Source: UBA961 sp049426725
GTDB taxonomy: Bacteria > Bacteroidota > Ignavibacteria > Kapaibacteriales > UBA961
Direction: 5' to 3'
Length of the DNA: 38,506 nucleotides
Assembly (NCBI GenBank): GCA_049426725.1
Contig: JBMSYN010000021.1
Location: 1 to 38,506, forward strand
Within the stretch, counting starts at the first letter, position 1; every line of letters starts with the position of its first letter. The translations under genes were made by a program, and so were the position numbers. The notes below the pieces were generated by a model. The model saw only the letters and a program-made list of their open reading frames with translations, was not told where the DNA came from and ran no database searches. Below are positions 1-8,566 of this stretch, piece by piece.

Positions 1-2
1 AA

Positions 3-998
3 AAAGAGTGGGCTAATGCCTTTAATAATAAACAAGCTGCTTGGTGTTATTATGAAAACTCAACTGCAAATGGCAAGATATATGGGAAACTGTATAATTG
101 GTATGCAGTGAATGATCCGAGAGGTTTAGCCCCGGAAGGTTGGCATATACCATCATGGCAAGAATTGCTAATACTCACAAAAGAATATGACAAAGACCCC
201 GAGCATCCATTCTCATTTTTAAAGAGTACAACAGGATGGAGCTATCTAAAAGGCACGAATACAACAGGGTTTACTGCTTTGCCCGGTGGATATAGATATT
301 ATGATGAATACTCAGACTTTTTCCAAGGCAAAGGTGAACAAGCTTACTGGTGGAGCAGTACAGAAAATGAAGATGAATTTGGCAGTTCAACCGCTTACCT
401 TCTTTCTTTATACAATGATGGTAATTTTGGATATGGTCCTTTATCTAAAGGGTCCGGCTTGTCTGTTCGCTGTTTGAAAGGAAGTTCTTCCAAAACATCA
501 GCCCAAGAAATCAAAGATGCTGAAATTTATGACGAATCTGTATTTGAGAAAGATTATACCAACTGCTCCGAATGGATTAAATCTTCAATTGAAAAAAATA
601 CTACTGATACAACCTATTCTAGTATCGATAATTTGAAAATCTATGAAAATGAAGAAGAATATGGTTTTACAATTCGCATGACAAAAACAGGTTATAATGG
701 ACTTCCTTGGATACTTTTTAAGACATATGGTTCTGGTAAATGCATTGAAGAAAATAATAGAGTAATCATTGTGTTCACAGATAAGTCAAAGATTGAAACT
801 ACAGGTGACACAAAAAACAATTGTAATAATAATTGCTGGTTACGAGTAGATTCAAAATACTTTAAAGATCTAAGATATAAGATTGTTGAAAAAGTTCAGG
901 TGTATACAAAAGAGGGAAGTGTAGAGCAGTCATTCACAAAAAAACAATCTGATGCATTCCGAGCAACATTTACTCATCTTGTTGATTTATGTGATTAA
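3..998 (+). CDS. FISUMP-domain surface protein, 3' part (5' end outside window)
   Basis: The reading frame is open from base 3 and ends at TAA 996-998. A GTG at 108 lies inside the conserved domain and is not the true start. The first ~155 residues match the Fibrobacter succinogenes major paralogous (FISUMP) domain: AAWCYYENSTANGKIYG, LYNWYAVNDPRGLAPEGWH, IPSWQEL, LPGGYR, YWWSSTE and a closing SVRCLKG. In the family this domain sits at the C-terminus of exported, often lipid-anchored proteins of unknown function. Here about 170 more residues follow. They are polar, with paired cysteines (NNCNNNCW) and an ending of the form YFKDLRYKIVEKVQVYTKEG. I do not recognise this part as a named family, though it looks like a compact beta-rich domain. 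Any signal peptide would lie upstream of the window. Domain call firm, function unknown. Confidence 0.85.
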   Translation, partial: KEWANAFNNKQAAWCYYENSTANGKIYGKLYNWYAVNDPRGLAPEGWHIPSWQELLILTKEYDKDPEHPFSFLKSTTGWSYLKGTNTTGFTALPGGYRYYDEYSDFFQGKGEQAYWWSSTENEDEFGSSTAYLLSLYNDGNFGYGPLSKGSGLSVRCLKGSSSKTSAQEIKDAEIYDESVFEKDYTNCSEWIKSSIEKNTTDTTYSSIDNLKIYENEEEYGFTIRMTKTGYNGLPWILFKTYGSGKCIEENNRVIIVFTDKSKIETTGDTKNNCNNNCWLRVDSKYFKDLRYKIVEKVQVYTKEGSVEQSFTKKQSDAFRATFTHLVDLCD

Positions 999-1069
999 TT
1001 TACCAATCTAAGAGATTTCTGAAAGACTTATTTATATGCCTTTTGTGAGGATTGAGCTATAACCCAAGC

Positions 1070-1142
1070 ATTTACCATTGATTTTTTTTAGAGTACATAA
1101 GCATATTGAGTAGGCTTATTTTAGACAATGATTTACCATTGA
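1070..1142. repeat. 12-bp direct repeat pair ATTTACCATTGA in intergenic gap
   Basis: ATTTACCATTGA occurs at 1070-1081 and again at 1131-1142, 61 bp apart, in the 208-bp gap between the FISUMP gene and the acetyltransferase gene. The first copy is followed by a T-run (1083-1089). The gap holds no convincing hairpin terminator or ORF. Function unknown; it could be a regulator site pair or chance in AT-rich DNA. Confidence 0.35.
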
Positions 1143-1206
1143 AAATATTACTCTACATGTAATCATAGATTGCTATCACAATTCAAACACTTTACTTCCC
1201 CCACTC

Positions 1207-1737
1207 ATGACTTCTCTCGTTCTACTCTCAATACATATTCAAACTGCGAGATTGATATTGGAGCCAATCAATCATGAGTATGCTGAAGAGATATTTAGAT
1301 TCTTCACACCTGAAATCACCCAATACATGATACCAGCCCCGCCAGTATGTATTGATGATACTCATGCATTCATCGATATGAGTATCGTTCAAATGCAGCA
1401 AGGGAATGCTCTACAATTGCAGATCTTATACAAAGACACTCGTGAGTTCATTGGGTGCTGTGGCATACATGATATTCACTCTCCGCATCCTGCCTTGGGT
1501 ATTTGGATCAAAAAACCGACTCATGGGAATGGATATGGCAAGGAAGCTGTCCAAGGCATGATTGAATGGGCAAAAGCATCGATTGATTATGAATATCTAC
1601 GCTATCCTGTCGATAAAAGAAATATCCCAAGCAAGAGGATTCCTGAGCAGCTTGGTGGCATCAAAGGACGCGAACTCACAAAGATCAATCAATCGGGTAA
1701 TGAATTGGATGAGATTGAATATTGGATCTATCCATAA
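1207..1737 (+). CDS. GNAT family N-acetyltransferase (RimJ/RimL-like)
   Basis: A 176-residue protein, normal length for a RimJ/RimL-type GNAT acetyltransferase, which transfers acetyl from acetyl-CoA to an amine such as a protein N-terminus or small molecule. Family signatures are an N-terminal TARLILEPI strand (13-21), GIW followed by the acetyl-CoA pyrophosphate loop HGNGYGKEA (106-114; the family's usual first residue R is H here), and the C-terminal VDKRNIPSKRIPEQLGG stretch (135-151), a hallmark of this subfamily. It is cytosolic by sequence. ATG 1207 is the first in-frame start and has no Shine-Dalgarno. The next gene starts 93 bp later in the same direction. Substrate cannot be inferred. 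Confidence 0.88.
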   Translation: MTSLVLLSIHIQTARLILEPINHEYAEEIFRFFTPEITQYMIPAPPVCIDDTHAFIDMSIVQMQQGNALQLQILYKDTREFIGCCGIHDIHSPHPALGIWIKKPTHGNGYGKEAVQGMIEWAKASIDYEYLRYPVDKRNIPSKRIPEQLGGIKGRELTKINQSGNELDEIEYWIYP

Positions 1738-1830
1738 AGCAGAGTCAACCCCATATCCCCTATCTTCATGCTAAACGATGTGGAATGCGTAAATTGTGGA
1801 CAGATTTTTTGACTATCTGATACCAAACTC

Positions 1831-3060
1831 ATGAATGTACCTCTGCTTGACCTCAAACTTCAATATGCCACGCTCAAACATGAAATCGAACCCAAGATTT
1901 TATCACTCATGGAATCACAATCGCTGATTCTTGGAAAAGAAGTCGAAGAATTAGAGCGAATCTCAGCAGCATATTGCAAGACTCATCATGCACTGGGTGT
2001 TTCAAGTGGTACCGATGCTCTTCTCATGGCTCTCATGGCTCTGAATATTGGGCCTGGCGATGAAGTGATTCTTCCCACATTTTCATTCTTTGCAACAGCC
2101 GGTGTTGTTTCAAGATTGCATGCCACACCGGTCTTTGTTGATATAGACCCCGTGACATTCATGATTGATCCCGCATTGATTGAACAAGCCATCACGCCAA
2201 AGACAAAAGCCATCATGCCCGTGCATTTATATGGTCAAGCCGCAGATATGGATGCAATCATGAAGATTGCCAATGCACACAATATTCCTGTCATTGAAGA
2301 CTGCGCGCAAGCAATTGGCACACAAATGCCGGATGGACGCCCGGTAGGGTCTATTGGGCTCATGGGTTGCTTTTCCTTTTATCCAACCAAAAATCTAGGC
2401 GCCTTTGGTGATGCAGGACTGATCACCACAAATGATCCGGAGCTTTTTGTTCATCTTCAACAAATGCGCAATCATGGTCAGATCGAGCGCTATAAACATG
2501 GATTTGTCGGTGGCAATTTCCGCATCGATGCACTCCAAGCAGCAGTCTTGAATATCAAATTTCCGCATCTTGAATCATGGCATGCAGCACGAAGAAGAAA
2601 TGCAGAATTGTATATGCAGTTATTCACTGAATTTGGTTTGTCAGAAGCCCCAGGCATGACATCATTCAATGAAAAGAATCAAGTGCTTTTGCCAGGAATG
2701 CCGAATAAAACAGATCAAGCACCCAATCATCACATCTTCAATCAATTTGTGATTCGCGTGCAATATCGTAATGCACTTCGTGCCTATCTTTCAGAACAAG
2801 GCATTGGGTCTGAAGTGTATTATCCCATTCCATTTCATGAACAACCCTGCTTTATAGGGCTTCCAAGTTCAACACAATCCTTCCCTGTTTCCGATTGTGC
2901 ATCCAGAGATGTACTCGCATTGCCAATATTTCCGGAATTGACTCAAGAGCAGATTCACTATGTCGCTAGCAAGATACAGGACTTTTTCAGGGATTTTGCC
3001 AATACAACAACAAAAGAATGTCTTGACTGTGATTGTGGAAAAACGGCAAAAAGATTGTAA
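1831..3060 (+). CDS. DegT/DnrJ/EryC1/StrS family PLP aminotransferase
   Basis: A 409-residue fold-type I PLP enzyme of the sugar aminotransferase family, which aminates nucleotide-linked keto-sugars for surface glycans. Visible signatures are SGTDA (59-63, phosphate cup), PTFSFFATAG (82-91), EDCAQAIG (156-163, with Asp157 for the pyridine nitrogen) and FSFYPTKNLGAFGDAG (181-196) with Lys187 as the PLP Schiff-base lysine. ALPIFPELT near the C-terminus is also typical. An unusual ~20-residue tail follows the normal end, with Cys397, Cys400 and Cys402 in the arrangement ECLDCDCGK. The start at ATG 1831 gives the standard N-terminus MNVPLLDLK. Glycosyltransferases lie a few kb downstream, consistent with a role in glycan precursor synthesis, but the sugar is unknown. 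Confidence 0.9.
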   Translation: MNVPLLDLKLQYATLKHEIEPKILSLMESQSLILGKEVEELERISAAYCKTHHALGVSSGTDALLMALMALNIGPGDEVILPTFSFFATAGVVSRLHATPVFVDIDPVTFMIDPALIEQAITPKTKAIMPVHLYGQAADMDAIMKIANAHNIPVIEDCAQAIGTQMPDGRPVGSIGLMGCFSFYPTKNLGAFGDAGLITTNDPELFVHLQQMRNHGQIERYKHGFVGGNFRIDALQAAVLNIKFPHLESWHAARRRNAELYMQLFTEFGLSEAPGMTSFNEKNQVLLPGMPNKTDQAPNHHIFNQFVIRVQYRNALRAYLSEQGIGSEVYYPIPFHEQPCFIGLPSSTQSFPVSDCASRDVLALPIFPELTQEQIHYVASKIQDFFRDFANTTTKECLDCDCGKTAKRL

Positions 3061-3106
3061 TTTGTCCCCTTCTAACCTTTGACAATGCAATAATGTACGT
3101 TTCGCA

Positions 3107-5701
3107 ATGAATATTTTGTTGATTCAGCTTTTCTTATTCATATTACTGTCCATTTCATGTTTCAATGTACCATTGATTCATGCACAAGAAGCATATACAC
3201 GATTCTCGAATGAGCAATTGCGCATTTTCATGCCATCTCAATCTCGCATTGTCAGAAGTTTAGCAGGAATGTGGGAACGCAGTGATGATGATGGATCATC
3301 GTGGGAACAAGTTTCACTTCCAATGTCTGAGACCAAAGCAGGAAAAATTCGATTCCGCCGCTCAATTAAAATTGACAAGCAATTGCTGTATTCACATCAA
3401 TGGTCATTGTATTCCCTTGGAACGAATGAAGACATAGAATTATATCTCAATGGCAATTATGTAGGACGATATTTTGCCGGAATGGCTCCATTTGCCATTC
3501 GCTTACCTGAGTCTAAATTAAAACCCGGAATCAATCTCATCGAAATGCAGATTGCTCCCCCTCCAGCACATGCTTCCAGACATATTTTCGCACAGCGTTC
3601 ATTTTCCGGTATAGTCAGAGAAATGCTGCTTGTTGGAGCGCGACACATTTATGTGGATGATGCGCAAATCAAGACATATTTCAATGACAATCTTTCATCT
3701 TGTCAATTGACATCTCAATTGACTATTCGCTCCGGAGCTATTGAACGCTTGGGTGGCGAAGACATGTATGGTGAATTGTCACTCAAGAAAATTTCATTCT
3801 CAGTTGATGCAATATTGAAACAATATGGTTCAGGAGAAGTAGTTGCAAGCGGTGCCGAAAAAACAATTACCATTGATCGAGACAGAACAGTCAATACAAA
3901 TCTTGACATACGCATCACCAATCCATCATTGTGGTCACCAACAATTCCGAATCTCTATGAACTGACAATCAGAATTTCTCATAATGGCACCGTGATTGAT
4001 GATTATACGATCCCCGTAGGATTGTATAAAGCCAAGAGTATGATGTTGAATGGTGCTCCCATATTGGCATTGAACAATCAGCCATTTACTTTGAAAGCTG
4101 TTGATTATTATGAACAAGCAAATGGTTTAGGCCAAACCATGACTGCACAGCTCATACAAAGAGATATTTTATCTTTTAAAACATTGGGCGTGAATGCAGT
4201 TCGAATTCGCTCCGGGAATCCGCATCCATATTTTGTTCATCAATGCAATGTCAATGGTATTTTTATTTTGTCTGATTTGCCGGTCTATGATTATCCGGCA
4301 AGTTTGCTTGATGAAGAAGATTTTCTTGTTCGCATCAATAATATCGCCCTTCGAATGGCTAATGCCTATGATAAACAACCGTCAATATTGGGATATGGAA
4401 TATCAGATGGATTGCAAGAAAGTGCAAAATTGAGCAAAGCCTATATTCAAAAGATGGGTACAATGTTTCGTTCATTCAGCGGAAAACTTTTATATAAGTC
4501 AGTGCGATTTGGAACAAAAACTATTGATATGCAATTCACTGATTTTCTGATTGGTAGATCATCCACTCGCTGGGAAATCGGTGATGTGCAAAAGAAAGAA
4601 ATACTTCGATTAAAAAGATTGGCAGGCAGTACACCACTTGTCATTCATTTGGGTAAGCCCGCACAGCCGAATAATCTCAATGGATTTTCCGATCAATTAT
4701 CTGTTGAATCTCAAGCACAATATATTCGAGACGGCTATAGAACCGTTCAACAATGTGGTATTGGTGGCATCATCATTTGGAGTTATAATGATTTCATCAC
4801 TGCTCGAGCAATCACCATCACCGATCCGGAAGATCAGAATATCAATACAACCGGTTTGACAGATCTCTCTAGGCAACCACGATTGTCTTATGCCATGCTC
4901 AAAGCTTTGATCAATGATGAAAAAGAGCCATTGCTTCGTTCAGGAACAACAAATAGCGATACACCGCTCATTTTCATTTTACTCTCTTTTAGTTTGGGGA
5001 TTGCATTTTTTGTACTGATCAGCAAGTATAGAAGAATGCGAGAATATATGCTCAGGGCATTGATCAGACCATATAATTTTTACTCCGACATTCGAGATCA
5101 AAGACTGCTTTCTTTAAGTCAAACATTGTCTGTTGGACTTCTAAGTTCAGCAACAGTAGCAATAGTCCTATCAACAATGCTCTATGTCTTTCGTAGCTCA
5201 TTTGGCACGGAATATCTCTATATGATTTTACTGCCAACCGGTTGGCTTCGATCATTGCTCAATGAAATTACATGGACACCTGAACTAGGATTTTTCTTCT
5301 TTACCTTGATTGGCATAGGGATGCATGCAGTCGTTGCCAGCTTGATTTTATGTGCGGCATTTTTGACAGGCACGAGACTCTACTTCATTGATGCATTTAC
5401 TATATCCGTTTGGTCTGCCCTACCCTTTTTATTATTACTCCCCATAGCACTTGCACTCTTCAAAGTATTGTCTGCAACCGGATCTGCGATGTGGCTGATA
5501 CTCTTGATATTTGGTCTATTCGTATGGTATTATGGCAGAATGTTGAAATCAACATCCGTTGTTTTTGATGTACCTTCATTATATGTGTATGCAACAGGAT
5601 CGGGAGTTATGGTGCTTATCACCGGAATCATTCTGACCTATTATTCAAGCAAGGTGAGCTTGTTTAGTTATCTCTACTACTATTTCAGTACATTTTCATA
5701 A
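3107..5701 (+). CDS. Glycoside hydrolase family 2-like protein, probable pseudoenzyme, fused to C-terminal multi-pass membrane domain
   Basis: 864 residues. A signal peptide (1-26, ending IHAQ) is followed by a GH2-type sugar-binding jelly-roll (about 35-180), an Ig-like sandwich (185-310) and a TIM-barrel-like region (320-605) with GH2 landmarks such as TLGVNAVRI (359-367) and a LSDLP strand. The catalytic sites look lost. Where GH2 enzymes have W-S-x-G-N-E, this protein has YGISDG (430-435). Where the nucleophile Glu is expected it has VIHLGK with His514. After a segment at about 620-637, further hydrophobic segments at roughly 675-697, 728-752, 766-788, 795-810 and 828-846 form a Yip1-like membrane domain. 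I infer an envelope-anchored carbohydrate-binding or scaffold protein rather than an active glycosidase. ATG 3107 has no Shine-Dalgarno. The gene ends at the terminator at 5701-5735. Confidence 0.75.
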   Translation: MNILLIQLFLFILLSISCFNVPLIHAQEAYTRFSNEQLRIFMPSQSRIVRSLAGMWERSDDDGSSWEQVSLPMSETKAGKIRFRRSIKIDKQLLYSHQWSLYSLGTNEDIELYLNGNYVGRYFAGMAPFAIRLPESKLKPGINLIEMQIAPPPAHASRHIFAQRSFSGIVREMLLVGARHIYVDDAQIKTYFNDNLSSCQLTSQLTIRSGAIERLGGEDMYGELSLKKISFSVDAILKQYGSGEVVASGAEKTITIDRDRTVNTNLDIRITNPSLWSPTIPNLYELTIRISHNGTVIDDYTIPVGLYKAKSMMLNGAPILALNNQPFTLKAVDYYEQANGLGQTMTAQLIQRDILSFKTLGVNAVRIRSGNPHPYFVHQCNVNGIFILSDLPVYDYPASLLDEEDFLVRINNIALRMANAYDKQPSILGYGISDGLQESAKLSKAYIQKMGTMFRSFSGKLLYKSVRFGTKTIDMQFTDFLIGRSSTRWEIGDVQKKEILRLKRLAGSTPLVIHLGKPAQPNNLNGFSDQLSVESQAQYIRDGYRTVQQCGIGGIIIWSYNDFITARAITITDPEDQNINTTGLTDLSRQPRLSYAMLKALINDEKEPLLRSGTTNSDTPLIFILLSFSLGIAFFVLISKYRRMREYMLRALIRPYNFYSDIRDQRLLSLSQTLSVGLLSSATVAIVLSTMLYVFRSSFGTEYLYMILLPTGWLRSLLNEITWTPELGFFFFTLIGIGMHAVVASLILCAAFLTGTRLYFIDAFTISVWSALPFLLLLPIALALFKVLSATGSAMWLILLIFGLFVWYYGRMLKSTSVVFDVPSLYVYATGSGVMVLITGIILTYYSSKVSLFSYLYYYFSTFS

Positions 5702-5735
5702 AAAAAAACCCGAGATGAACTCGGGTTTCCTTATT
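5701..5735. terminator. Bidirectional rho-independent terminator between convergent genes
   Basis: A perfect 9-bp stem AAACCCGAG (5706-5714) / CTCGGGTTT (5720-5728) with loop ATGAA. An A-run precedes it and a T-rich stretch follows, so it can act on both strands. It separates the GH2-like gene (plus) from the T9SS-tailed gene (minus) that converge here. Confidence 0.9.
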
Positions 5736-5750
5736 TCTATTTGACTCAAC

Positions 5751-6470
5751 TCATTGAAGATGGACTTTTGAATACTCTTTTCCATCTCGCGTTTTGATTC
5801 TTAAAAAATATGCTCCTCGAGATGATTGCTTCAAAGAAAGAATTGCGAATTGTGTATCTCCGCAATCATATTGTTCAATAAGATTTCCTTGCAAGTCATA
5901 CATCGTTACTTGAGAAATACCTTCCGCATGTGATATACTCATGTGCTGATTGGATAAAACCTGCAATGATATGTCTTCATTCTTTTGTGCATCATCCACA
6001 TTGGTAGATGAGCGATTCACTAAAAATCTGAGCGTATCACTTACCGGTTGTCCTTTCACATTGAAAGCAAGTGCAATTTCTGCAGATCCGGATTCTATTG
6101 TTATACTGGTATCCATGGGAAGAAGAAAATCCACTTTCATGATTCCGCCTTTTGTATTCGCCATCAATTTCATTTCTTTTTTATCGCCCAATTTAAACCA
6201 GCGAAAATCATAACATGATTGTACATCACAAAATTGTGTAATCATGTGCTCTTGCCATTGAGCCGGAATATCTAAAGTAATCACAGTATATTCTATGTCT
6301 TGATTCAACATGGAATTAGTGGATATAAAAGCCTTCATGTCCAGATCTTCGGTATAATCCCAATTCATGGAGATTATTTTTGGGGAAATAGTATAGCTCG
6401 AAGACTGAGAATAAGCATTTCCCACGAAGGATATGAGAAAGAGCAATATGGGTATGAGTGATTTTATCAT
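5751..6470 (-). CDS. Secreted protein with C-terminal T9SS type A sorting domain
   Basis: A 239-residue exported protein. Residues 1-22 form a clear signal peptide (MIKSLIPILLFLISFVGNAYSQ). The last ~75 residues fit the type A C-terminal sorting domain recognised by the type IX secretion system: a SLQVLSNQ strand, VTMYDLQGNLIEQ, SRGAYFLRIKTRDGKEYS and a terminal KVHLQ. In the family this domain directs transport across the outer membrane and is then cleaved. The middle part (about 25-160) is a beta-rich stretch with two cysteines (FCDVQSCYD) that I cannot assign. ATG is at 6470-6468. A Bacteroidota-type -7 element (TAGTTTTG) lies on the minus strand at 6511-6504. The mature function is unknown. 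Confidence 0.85.
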   Translation of the reverse strand: MIKSLIPILLFLISFVGNAYSQSSSYTISPKIISMNWDYTEDLDMKAFISTNSMLNQDIEYTVITLDIPAQWQEHMITQFCDVQSCYDFRWFKLGDKKEMKLMANTKGGIMKVDFLLPMDTSITIESGSAEIALAFNVKGQPVSDTLRFLVNRSSTNVDDAQKNEDISLQVLSNQHMSISHAEGISQVTMYDLQGNLIEQYDCGDTQFAILSLKQSSRGAYFLRIKTRDGKEYSKVHLQ

Positions 6471-6503
6471 GGTGGTATTGATATGTTTATGAGTAATTCA
6501 TGA

Positions 6504-6511
6504 CAAAACTA
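6504..6511 (-). promoter_or_regulatory. Candidate -7 element (TAGTTTTG) for the T9SS-tailed gene
   Basis: Read on the minus strand, 6511-6504 is TAGTTTTG, matching the Bacteroidota consensus TAnnTTTG. It lies 34 bp upstream of ATG 6470. No TTG is seen at the expected -33 spacing, so support is partial. Confidence 0.4.
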
Positions 6512-6575
6512 TGATTTTTCATTGAAATAGATTAAGATGAATTCCTGAGATTTGCTAAACACTACTTGTCAATCC

Positions 6576-7457
6576 ATGAAAATAAGCGGCTGTACATTTG
6601 TCAGAAATGGGTTTTTACTCGGATATCCCGTGAAAGAATCCCTCAATTCCCTTCTTTCCATCTGCGATGAAGTGGTGATTGCCATTGGCAATTCTGAAGA
6701 TGAGACCCTATCATATGTACAATCATTGAATGATTCTCGTATCAAAATCATCGAGACAGTTTGGGATGATACGCTTCGGGAAGGAGGACAAATCCTTGCG
6801 CAACAAACGAATATCGCTTTGAATGCATGCTCGGGTGATTGGGTGATCTATCTCCAGGCTGATGAAGTGTTTCATGAGCGCGATCGTGATGCAATCTTGA
6901 AGTCCATGAAAAATGCTGATGAAAGACCGGACATTGAAGGACTCCTTTTTGACTATCATCACTTTTTTGGGAGTTATGATTTTGTTGGCTGCGGAAGACA
7001 ATGGTATCGCAGGGAGATTCGAGCATTCAAGAGAAATGCGCAAGTCATATCGTGGCGTGATGCACAAGGATTCCGCATGCATTTGGGGAATGACAATTGT
7101 AGAAAGCTGCGTGTTTTGCAATGCAATGCTCATGTGTATCATTATGGTTGGGTGAGAAATCCATCGGCATATCTACGAAAACAAGCAGCATTTGGCAGAT
7201 TGTATCATGATGATGCTTGGCTTGCAGAGCATTTGCCCACATCAGAAGAATTTCCAAAGTGTTATGAGTTAAAGCGATTCACAGGAACTCATCCCGAATT
7301 GATGTTGCAGCGGATTGAAGAAGATGCCATGTGGACAAAGCATTTTGATCCAAGCCGAACAAAGCCCCGCCCTTTTGCGGTTGCGGTGTGCGATTCCATA
7401 GAGCGCTTGACAAGCAAAAGAATATTTGAGTATCGTAATTATGAGTTGGTCAAATGA
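6576..7457 (+). CDS. Glycosyltransferase family 2 protein
   Basis: Predicted as 293 residues from ATG 6576, giving MKISGCTFVRNG, a normal opening for this GT2 subgroup. An in-frame TTG at 6552 would add an unlikely 8-residue extension. The GT-A nucleotide-sugar fold is indicated by the N-terminal FVRNG strand, ICDEVVIAIGNSEDET (29-44), and the GDWVIYLQADEVF region (87-99), whose QADE replaces the usual DxD metal-binding motif. These enzymes transfer a sugar from a nucleotide donor, typically onto lipopolysaccharide or another surface glycan. The stop overlaps the start of the next glycosyltransferase by 4 bp (ATGA), so the two are translationally coupled. Acceptor and donor unknown. Confidence 0.85.
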   Translation: MKISGCTFVRNGFLLGYPVKESLNSLLSICDEVVIAIGNSEDETLSYVQSLNDSRIKIIETVWDDTLREGGQILAQQTNIALNACSGDWVIYLQADEVFHERDRDAILKSMKNADERPDIEGLLFDYHHFFGSYDFVGCGRQWYRREIRAFKRNAQVISWRDAQGFRMHLGNDNCRKLRVLQCNAHVYHYGWVRNPSAYLRKQAAFGRLYHDDAWLAEHLPTSEEFPKCYELKRFTGTHPELMLQRIEEDAMWTKHFDPSRTKPRPFAVAVCDSIERLTSKRIFEYRNYELVK

Positions 7458-8566
7458 GTAATTCTTTGACTATCAAAGTATTCGCACCATTCAAGAAATT
7501 GGGTCATGCACTTGCAAGAATAGTGTTTTCACCAAGAAAATCGAGTCTTCCATTTTCAGTGTCAAAGGGTACTCGAATTTTATTCCTCAGACACGATGCA
7601 CTGGGAGACATGATCAGCACATTGCCCATGTTACGAATGATAAAGCAACATATTCCACATGCTGAATTACATGTGTTATGTACAAAAGCAAATATGGAAA
7701 TCATCGAGCATTGTGATTTCATCGATCACATTCATGTTGCTGAGAGATCAATCACGGATTCACCATATCTCCATATTGGATTGATTCGCAAAATTCGCTC
7801 AATGAATGTTGATATCATCGTGAATTGTTTGACATCCAAAGCTTCGAAAAATGGAGTATTGACTTCTCTCTTGTCAGGAAAAAATACATTGAGTTGTTCA
7901 GTATTCTCCGGGGAAAAATATGAATTGTATTATTCATCGCAATCGCATCAAGCTGCAGATATGAAAACCATGTGGGAGAAAATGTTGATGCTGGGTGCTG
8001 AAACATTTGGGATTGATCCTCTTGAACAAGATAAAAGACCCATCTTGCCTTCACTTCCCGAACATGCAGACAATGCAAAGAAGACCTTACAAGAGTTAGG
8101 ATTGCAAAGCGGAAAATTCATTGCCATCAATCTTTCTGTTGGACAAGACCGCAATAGGTGGGATGAACAGGCATATAGCAAACTCATTTCATATCTCCTT
8201 TCAATGGGAGAAAAACCATTGCTATTTGGAATGAGCGCAGATGCTCCTTTCATAGAACAATTAGAAAAGCAATTCCCTGACCTTCACCATTATCCATTTG
8301 GAAGACATATTCTTGAAATCGGAGAGGCATTGCGGTATGCGGCTTGGGGTATAAGTCCTGATACCGGATTTTTACATCTTGCCAGTGCGGCTCAATGCCC
8401 TATTGTTGGATTATATGGTTATCTGCCTGAAGTCGCTAAAGATGAATGGATTCCTTATGGCATTCCTCATCGGAGAGTATTTTCATCAACGCAAGCAGTT
8501 CGTGACATTTCCGTGAAAGATGTCATTCAAGCCTGCAATGAACTCACAGAAATGCTTCGCTCATAA
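7454..8566 (+). CDS. Glycosyltransferase family 9 (heptosyltransferase-like) protein
   Basis: 370 residues with the two-domain GT-B layout of LPS heptosyltransferases (RfaF/WaaC family). The N-terminal motif is ILFLRHDALGDMISTLP (42-58); GD near the first loop is the family signature. The C-terminal donor-binding motif is GISPDTGFLHLASA, followed by PIVGLYG. An IAINLSVGQDRNRW segment in the middle is the inter-domain region with the usual GxxxxxKxW-like pattern. It overlaps the GT2 gene by 4 bp and, at its 3' end, overlaps the convergent SDR gene by 6 bp (TCATAA read on both strands). It probably adds a heptose-like sugar to lipid A core or a related glycan. The exact sugar is not deducible. 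Confidence 0.87.
   Translation: MSNSLTIKVFAPFKKLGHALARIVFSPRKSSLPFSVSKGTRILFLRHDALGDMISTLPMLRMIKQHIPHAELHVLCTKANMEIIEHCDFIDHIHVAERSITDSPYLHIGLIRKIRSMNVDIIVNCLTSKASKNGVLTSLLSGKNTLSCSVFSGEKYELYYSSQSHQAADMKTMWEKMLMLGAETFGIDPLEQDKRPILPSLPEHADNAKKTLQELGLQSGKFIAINLSVGQDRNRWDEQAYSKLISYLLSMGEKPLLFGMSADAPFIEQLEKQFPDLHHYPFGRHILEIGEALRYAAWGISPDTGFLHLASAAQCPIVGLYGYLPEVAKDEWIPYGIPHRRVFSSTQAVRDISVKDVIQACNELTEMLRS

Noticed and set aside
108..110. GTG as the start of the first gene
   Set aside because: It lies inside the conserved FISUMP block, and the frame is open upstream to the window edge.
6723..7142. 139-codon minus-strand open frame
   Set aside because: It is antisense to the GT2 gene, has no family motif and no export signal, and the GT2 frame carries clear conserved motifs.
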